Part shown: positions 58,362 to 64,000 of the stretch, piece by piece
Position numbering within the stretch: the stretch's first letter is position 1
How the letters are laid out: every line of letters starts with the position of its first letter
NCBI GenBank assembly: GCA_945612235.1
Contig: CALZAE010000001.1
Coordinates: forward strand, 1 to 64,000
Direction of reading: 5' to 3'
Origin: an uncultured Gammaproteobacteria bacterium
GTDB lineage: Bacteria; Pseudomonadota; Gammaproteobacteria; Pseudomonadales; Pseudomonadaceae
Length of the DNA stretch: 64,000 bases
Notes under the pieces: model-generated
What the model saw: the letters and a program-made list of their open reading frames with translations, nothing else
Databases searched by the model: none
What the model was told of the DNA's origin: nothing
Made by a program: the position numbers and the translations under genes

Positions 58362-59552
58362 TTAAACATAAGGATCAGGGTTAGGTAAGCCTAGCTGAAC
58401 TGTTCCGTAGGCCCGTGCGTAAGCAGCCATATTGTTAGCAATATGCCCACGCGCCTGGTGAATATCGCGGAAAATACGCTCGACTGGGTTTGTTTTGTAC
58501 AGACCCGATGCCGCCATCGCCTTCAACAGAGCGCTGACTTTCTCAGCACAGGTGTTGGTCACATAAGCGGACTGGTAGCGATACAGCAAACGCATCTCTA
58601 CATCTGGCAGCTCGCCTTTCTCAGCGATTTCCAGCAGCTCGCCGTAGTTGCGATGCAAAACCAGCTTGAGCATATCCAGCGTCAAAATCGCATCCGCGAC
58701 GGTATCTTGTGCAACTGGATCTTCAGCCGTTTTGGCACCATGCTTACCAATGTGCTTGGCCGCATTGTCACAAAACTCATTGATAGCGCCTTGTAACGCA
58801 CCTAAAACTGAAGTAGACACTGCACGCGTAAAGACCTGTGCAAATGGAATCGCAAAGATCGGGTTGGTGTTTTCTTTCAGACCCGGTGTGGCTTCAAGCG
58901 AGCTGTTGTTGGTGCGCTGTACACGGTGCGCCGGTACAAAAGCATCATCCACAATAATATCGTGACTGCCCGTGCCGCGCAGACCCAATACATCCCAGTT
59001 ACGCTCAATGCGGTAGTCGGCACGTGGTACTAAGAAGGTGCCGTGTTCAACGCCTTCACCGTTCTCATCAGGCGGCAAAATACCACCCAACAAAGTCCAC
59101 TCACAATGCTCACAACCACTGGAGAAACCCCAGCGACCGCTGATGCGATAGCCACCTTCAACCGGTGTCACTTTAGCCACTGGCATATAGGTTGAACCCA
59201 CTAATGTATCTTGGTTCTCACCCCATACATCAATCTGAGCTTGCTCTGGGTAACGCGCCAACTGCCATGGGTGTACACCCATCACGCCATAAATCCATGC
59301 TGTCGACATACAGCCTTCAGCCAATGCCATTTGGATTTCAAAGAAGGTCCGTGGATCCACTTCAAAGCCACCATGACGCTTAGGTTGCATGGCTTTAAAT
59401 AAACCTGCGGCTTGCATTTCTGCAATCGTTTCATCAGGGATTTTCAGGTCAATCCCAGCTTGGGCGGAACGCGCTTTCAATGCAGGAATCAGGTTGCGCG
59501 CACTTTCGATTAACTCGAGATCTTTCTTGGTTTTAATATGTGCGGTAGCCAT
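58362..59552 (-). CDS. hsaA: HsaA-like flavin-dependent monooxygenase oxygenase component
   Basis: 396 aa acyl-CoA dehydrogenase-fold hydroxylase; LFKAMQPKRHGGFEVDPRTFFEIQMALAEGCMSTAWIYGVMGVHPWQLA, GRWGFSSGCEHCEW. Confidence 0.88.
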   Translation of the reverse strand: MATAHIKTKKDLELIESARNLIPALKARSAQAGIDLKIPDETIAEMQAAGLFKAMQPKRHGGFEVDPRTFFEIQMALAEGCMSTAWIYGVMGVHPWQLARYPEQAQIDVWGENQDTLVGSTYMPVAKVTPVEGGYRISGRWGFSSGCEHCEWTLLGGILPPDENGEGVEHGTFLVPRADYRIERNWDVLGLRGTGSHDIIVDDAFVPAHRVQRTNNSSLEATPGLKENTNPIFAIPFAQVFTRAVSTSVLGALQGAINEFCDNAAKHIGKHGAKTAEDPVAQDTVADAILTLDMLKLVLHRNYGELLEIAEKGELPDVEMRLLYRYQSAYVTNTCAEKVSALLKAMAASGLYKTNPVERIFRDIHQARGHIANNMAAYARAYGTVQLGLPNPDPYV

Positions 59553-59630
59553 AGTTAATTCTCTCGGTGATTAATACAGATATTGTTTTCCAATGTTTTA
59601 CGATTATCAGCGCAGCCTGCGTGCCTCTCA

Positions 59631-59646
59631 TCGTCAAACTGGACTA
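59631..59646 (-). promoter_or_regulatory. Cluster motif site (TCGTC AAACTG GACTA)
   Basis: Centred ~86 bp upstream of hsaA start. Confidence 0.75.
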
Positions 59647-59902
59647 GGAATTAATGAACACACTCAACAGGCTCTTAGACCTTGGTATTCCTCCTTATAC
59701 AAAACAGCCTGAATTTTTATTTCCTAACCGCAAGAATCGCTGCTAACCCACGTATTACCTTCCCTACAACACCTCCGCCGTTAAAACCATATGGACTGTA
59801 GAAGACTTATACAGATCTTCTACAACTCAATAAATAACACACCCGTTTAAAAACTCAAACTTTATTGCACTCAATCAACAAACAATGACAACACGCCAGA
59901 AT

Positions 59903-59940
59903 AAAAAAGCCCGAGCACAGATCAACTGCACTCGGGCTTG
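59903..59940 (-). terminator. Rho-independent terminator
   Basis: AAAAAAGCCCGAG ... CTCGGGCTTG after the aldehyde dehydrogenase gene. Confidence 0.82.
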
Positions 59941-59956
59941 GGTCACTCAATAAGAA

Positions 59957-61387
59957 TTAACGGGTCACTTGCGTGATCAACCCTGGAGTAAAGTGCTCAG
60001 AGAAAGGCGGCAACATCCCCCACTCACCGCGCGGATCCACTGGCGCACTCTTAAATACCGTACGCGCATGACTGAACTCCAAAAAGCCATCACGACCGTG
60101 GTAATGCCCCATCCCCGACGCGCCCACACCACCAAAGGGTGCTTCTTCCATCGCCGCATGCATCAACGCATCATTGAGCGTGACACCACCGGACAAAGTA
60201 TGGTTGAGCACGTAATTCTGCTCCGCCTCATCCTCACCAAAGTAATACAGCGCCAGAGGACGCTCACCCTGGTTAATCTCTTGCACCACATGCTTTACAT
60301 CGCTGTAAGTGAGCAACACCAGCGCTGGCCCAAAGATTTCCTGCTGCATAATGTCCGACAGCAACGGCGGATTAATCACAATACTCAGCGGATGCTTACG
60401 CCCTACAGCTGGCACAGGCACATCTGGGCAACGCACAACTTCAGCGCCTTCTTCTTGCGCCTGTGCGACATAACCTGCGACCCGCGCCAAGTGCTGCACA
60501 TTCACCACAGCAGTAAAATCTGGATTGTCTTCTACAGTCGGATACAGCGCGCTGTAGGTCTCACAAAACGCACTGACAAACTCATCTTGCGCAGCCACCG
60601 GCACATAAATACGATCCGGCGAGATACACAACTGCCCACCATTCATACCTTTGGCGATCGCTAAACGACGCGCCGCTTCACGCACATCAGCCGTTTCACT
60701 GATAATCACCGGCGACTTACCACCCAACTCCAAAGTCACTGGCACTAAATTATCCGCTGCAGCGCGCATAATTTTTTTGCCCACCTCGGTACTGCCGGTA
60801 AACACCAAATGATCAAACGGCATACCTGCAAACGCTTGACTCACCTCGACGCCACCGGTAATGACTGCCACATCCAGCGGATCAAAGCACTCAGCAACAA
60901 TCTTCGCCAACACTTGTGCGGTGTGCGGCACAACTTCAGAAGGTTTTAAGACTGCACGGTTACCCGCGGACAAGACTGAAGCTAACGGACTGAACAGGGT
61001 GAATAAAGGCGCATTCCAAGTCCCCATAATGCCCACTGTACCTTTAGGCTTATATTGCACCCAAGCTTGCGCACCCATCTGGTCATAAGGAGAAAACACT
61101 TGGCGCGACTCAGAACCCACCCACTGCTCAAGGTTGTCACGCGCATGCTTCAGCGAGCCTAAGGATCCTAAAATATCGTTCATTAAGCTAAAGCCGGTAT
61201 GCCGTCCGCCAAAATCCTTATCAATGGCCGCGCACAGCTCTTCATGATGATCCACCAGTAAATCAATCGCTGTTTGCAATCGACGTTTACGCGTATCGAC
61301 GTCGACCACACCTTGCTCGTCTGTGGCTTTGCGGTGCTGTTTCAATAAATCAGACAATTGCTGCGATGTTTCTAATTGAGCGCTCAT
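59957..61387 (-). CDS. Aldehyde dehydrogenase (coniferyl aldehyde dehydrogenase-like)
   Basis: 476 aa; VTLELGGKSPVIISETAD, MNGGQLCISPDRIYVP. Confidence 0.9.
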   Translation of the reverse strand: MSAQLETSQQLSDLLKQHRKATDEQGVVDVDTRKRRLQTAIDLLVDHHEELCAAIDKDFGGRHTGFSLMNDILGSLGSLKHARDNLEQWVGSESRQVFSPYDQMGAQAWVQYKPKGTVGIMGTWNAPLFTLFSPLASVLSAGNRAVLKPSEVVPHTAQVLAKIVAECFDPLDVAVITGGVEVSQAFAGMPFDHLVFTGSTEVGKKIMRAAADNLVPVTLELGGKSPVIISETADVREAARRLAIAKGMNGGQLCISPDRIYVPVAAQDEFVSAFCETYSALYPTVEDNPDFTAVVNVQHLARVAGYVAQAQEEGAEVVRCPDVPVPAVGRKHPLSIVINPPLLSDIMQQEIFGPALVLLTYSDVKHVVQEINQGERPLALYYFGEDEAEQNYVLNHTLSGGVTLNDALMHAAMEEAPFGGVGASGMGHYHGRDGFLEFSHARTVFKSAPVDPRGEWGMLPPFSEHFTPGLITQVTR

Positions 61388-61456
61388 GGACTCTTCCTTA
61401 TTTTATTTATTTTAAAGCCTTTAAATTGAGCATAAAAGCATGCCCATCAAGCAGCC

Positions 61457-61472
61457 TCGTCTATTCGGACCA
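61457..61472 (-). promoter_or_regulatory. Cluster motif site (TCGTC TATTCG GACCA)
   Basis: Centred ~77 bp upstream of the aldehyde dehydrogenase start. Confidence 0.7.
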
Positions 61473-61521
61473 TAACCTTGAAAACCCTTGATTTTACAGC
61501 ACTTTCACGGCAGTCAAACGG

Positions 61522-61537
61522 TAGTCCATTGAGACGA
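61522..61537 (+). promoter_or_regulatory. Cluster motif site (TAGTC CATTGA GACGA)
   Basis: Centred ~73 bp upstream of hsaB start, oriented toward it. Confidence 0.75.
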
Positions 61538-61602
61538 TGTTTAACCCCTGCACCCACTTGATAATCAAGTCAACATAGCATGACTAAACGAGGTGCTTCA
61601 CT

Positions 61603-62607
61603 ATGGCCAAAGCAAGCTTTGACCCGCAAGAGTTTCGCTCAGCATTGAGCACATTTACCACCGGCGTGACCATTATTACGACTCGTGCCGAAAACGGTGA
61701 TCCTGTCGGCATTACTGCTAACAGCTTCAACTCGGTGTCGTTGAATCCACCGATGGTGTTGTGGAGCCTAGACAAGTCAGCCATGAGCTTACCGTCCTTC
61801 ACTAACAACAAACATTGGAACGTACACATCCTATCCTCTGAACAAGAAGCCTTATCAGGCCGTTTTGCTTCACGTGGCGAGGATAAGTTTAAGGGTCTAG
61901 ATTTAGAACCTGGAATGAATAACATTCCCTTACTACGCAACTGTACTGCACGCTTTAACTGCCGCACGGCCTTTATTTATGAAGGCGGCGACCACATGAT
62001 TTTTGTAGGCGAAGTGCTAGGCTTTGACAAAACTGATCTACCACCTTTGGCGTTCCAGAGCGGCCTGTACGCATTAGCCGCACGTAAACCACGTGAAGGT
62101 GTGCAGCTCAGCGCAGCACCGACACCTGAGTGCAGCTACACCGAAGACTTGCTAGGTTATCTTGCTGGTCGCGCGCATTTCCAGATGGTTGCAACCTTGC
62201 AGAACGTCTTAAAATCTCAGCAATTGAACGAGCAGCAGTTTTTTATTCTGTCCGTTTTGAGTATCCAAGACAGCTTAACGCTCGAAGAGATCAACCAATT
62301 TGTGGAATACACAGGCGGCGCAATATCTGCAGAAGATATGGCCAGCCTAATCGAGCAAGAACACGTTGTCTTAGTGAAGAAAAATGGCGACAGCCGTTAT
62401 GTACTCACCGCCAACGGGCGTGATGCTTCTTTGAAGCAAATTGCAGTCGCGAAAGCGGTTGAAGAGCAAATTGCTAAGCAAATTGGTCACGGTGACGCTG
62501 AGGCTTTAAAAATCCTTCTCAAGCGTGTGATCAAGGCTACAGACTTAGGTTTACCTGATCTGTGGGCGACCAAAGAAGAAAATAACGCTAAAAAAACAGC
62601 ATCATAA
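61603..62607 (+). CDS. hsaB: HsaB-like flavin reductase with C-terminal winged-helix-like extension
   Basis: 334 aa; FRSALSTFTTGVTIITTRAENGDPVGITANSFNSVSLNPPMVLWSL flavin reductase; C-terminal ~140 aa SLTLEEINQFVEYTGGAISAEDMASLIEQEHVVLVKKNGDSRYVLTANG. Confidence 0.87.
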   Translation: MAKASFDPQEFRSALSTFTTGVTIITTRAENGDPVGITANSFNSVSLNPPMVLWSLDKSAMSLPSFTNNKHWNVHILSSEQEALSGRFASRGEDKFKGLDLEPGMNNIPLLRNCTARFNCRTAFIYEGGDHMIFVGEVLGFDKTDLPPLAFQSGLYALAARKPREGVQLSAAPTPECSYTEDLLGYLAGRAHFQMVATLQNVLKSQQLNEQQFFILSVLSIQDSLTLEEINQFVEYTGGAISAEDMASLIEQEHVVLVKKNGDSRYVLTANGRDASLKQIAVAKAVEEQIAKQIGHGDAEALKILLKRVIKATDLGLPDLWATKEENNAKKTAS

Positions 62608-62626
62608 TAATAAGAAGGGATAAAAC

Positions 62627-63400
62627 ATGAGTCTGATTGACCGATTCAGCCTAAACGGCAGTGTTGCAGTGATTACCGGCGCAGGCAAAGGTATTGGCCG
62701 CGCCATTGCGCTGGCTTACGCTGACGCCGGCGCTAAAGTTGTTTGCGCTGCACGCACCCTCAGCGATGTCGAAGCTGTGGCCAATGAAATCAAAGCCCGA
62801 GGCGGTGAAGCCATTGCCGTGACCTGCGATGTGACCTGCGCTGAAAACCGAGAAGCTTTAGTGCAACAGGCTGTTGCGGCGTTCGGAAAAATCACTCACT
62901 TGGTCAATAATGCCGGCGGCGGCGGTCCCAACGACCCAGCCACCATGCCATGGCAAGAACTGGATCGCCTTCTTAACTTTAACGTGACCACCTCCTACCA
63001 CCTGATTCAGTTGTGCGTTCCACATATGCGCGCAGCCGGCAGCGGTAATGTGATTAATATCACTTCGGTGGCCGCCAACTATATCCAGAAAAACTTCAGT
63101 GCGTATGGCACGGCTAAAGCCGCTTTAGTGCATATGACTAAGCTGTTGTCACAAGACTTCGCCCCTGAAATTCGCGTCAATGCCATTTCACCCGGTCCGA
63201 TTCTGACTGACGCGCTGTATTCTGTGATGCCAGAAGCAGTTAAAAACATCATGACTAAAAACACCCCTCTGCAGCGCTTGGGTGAAGTCGAAGATATTGC
63301 TGCTGCTGCGTTGTATTTCGCCTCTCCAGCATCGGGCTGGGTCTCAGGCAAAATTCTGGATATTGACGGCGGTGCCGGCGTCAGTGTGTTCCCCAGCTAA
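62627..63400 (+). CDS. 7alpha-hydroxysteroid dehydrogenase-like SDR (HdhA-like)
   Basis: 257 aa; NNAGGGGP, PGPILTDALYSVMPEAVKNIMTKNTPLQRLGEVEDIAAAALYFASPASGWVSGKIL resembles remembered E. coli HdhA. Confidence 0.8.
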   Translation: MSLIDRFSLNGSVAVITGAGKGIGRAIALAYADAGAKVVCAARTLSDVEAVANEIKARGGEAIAVTCDVTCAENREALVQQAVAAFGKITHLVNNAGGGGPNDPATMPWQELDRLLNFNVTTSYHLIQLCVPHMRAAGSGNVINITSVAANYIQKNFSAYGTAKAALVHMTKLLSQDFAPEIRVNAISPGPILTDALYSVMPEAVKNIMTKNTPLQRLGEVEDIAAAALYFASPASGWVSGKILDIDGGAGVSVFPS

Positions 63401-63424
63401 ACACTCACGCGGAGTAATAATTTC

Positions 63425-64000
63425 ATGATTGATGACATATTGATTCAGCAGCTCGGCGATGAACTCTTTGCCGCACTGCAATCCAAAACCAGCCTAACAC
63501 CGCTGACCGAGCGCTACCCTGACTTGACGATTGAGCAGGCTTATCAGATTTCCTTACAGTTTCTCAAGCGTCGTGAAGCGGCTGGCGAAAAACTGATTGG
63601 TAAGAAAATTGGCGTGACCTCCAAGGCCGTACAAGACATGCTCAATGTGCATCAGCCTGACTTTGGTTTCCTCACCGATGCCATGCAAGTGGCTGACGCC
63701 AGCAGCGTGAGCAAAGCGCAATATGGCTTGGTGCAACCTCGCGCCGAAGGTGAAATCGCTTTTATTTTAAAAGCTGATCTCAACGGCCCAGGTATCACAG
63801 CCAGCGACGTCTTAGCTGCCACTGAATATGTGGTGCCCTGCTTTGAAATTGTTGATTCACGTATTCGTGATTGGAAAATTGCGATTGAAGACACTGTGGC
63901 GGATAACGCATCCTGCGGCGTCTTTGCCTTAGGCTCTGCGCGCATTGACCCACGTACCGTGGATCTGGCCAAGGTTGAGCTGACGATGACGAAAAATGGT
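63425..64000 (+). CDS. hsaE: HsaE/TesE-like 2-hydroxypentadienoate hydratase, N-terminal part (truncated by window edge)
   Basis: MIDDILIQQLGDELFAALQSK ... KLIGKKIGVTSKAVQDMLNVHQPDFGFLTDAM ... PRAEGEIAFILK; open to window end. Confidence 0.85.
   Translation, partial: MIDDILIQQLGDELFAALQSKTSLTPLTERYPDLTIEQAYQISLQFLKRREAAGEKLIGKKIGVTSKAVQDMLNVHQPDFGFLTDAMQVADASSVSKAQYGLVQPRAEGEIAFILKADLNGPGITASDVLAATEYVVPCFEIVDSRIRDWKIAIEDTVADNASCGVFALGSARIDPRTVDLAKVELTMTKNG

Noticed and set aside
1-64000. CRISPR arrays, tRNA/rRNA genes, prophage or defence islands
   Set aside because: No regular direct-repeat arrays, recognisable RNA genes or phage/defence proteins were seen; the only mobile trace is the TnpB relic.

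Overview
The window is almost entirely a steroid / bile-acid catabolic gene cluster from a proteobacterium (Pseudomonadales-like by gene content; taxonomy not proven). About 46 protein genes are recognisable, mostly on the minus strand. Ring A/B enzymes: KstD-like dehydrogenase, KshB-like reductase, HsaA, HsaB, HsaC, HsaD and a partial HsaE. A C/D-ring (HIP) module: FadD3, IpdF, FadE30-like and other ACADs, FadA6, EchA20, IpdA, IpdB and IpdC. A side-chain module: paired ACADs, MaoC, MaoC-DUF35 and Ltp aldolase. There are several hydroxysteroid-type SDRs, one HdhA-like. Candidate transport genes include an MFS protein, an RND/MMPL protein, a YCF48-like protein and two DUF1302/DUF1329 pairs. A LuxR-type regulator is also present. 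The most notable signal lies outside the genes: a directional near-palindrome, read toward the gene as TAGTC-N6-GACGATG. It recurs at 12 intergenic sites (plus one degenerate site), roughly 50-120 bp upstream of nearly every transcription unit. Its one fully symmetric copy (a 30-bp perfect palindrome) sits between divergent genes that would share it. Secondary observations are a decayed TnpB/IS605 relic with its right end, circularly permuted DUF35/MaoC fusions, an HsaB with a C-terminal winged-helix-like extension, and a 60-aa exported protein of unknown function. No tRNA, rRNA or CRISPR array was recognised. All family assignments are from reading the sequence by eye; no searches were run.
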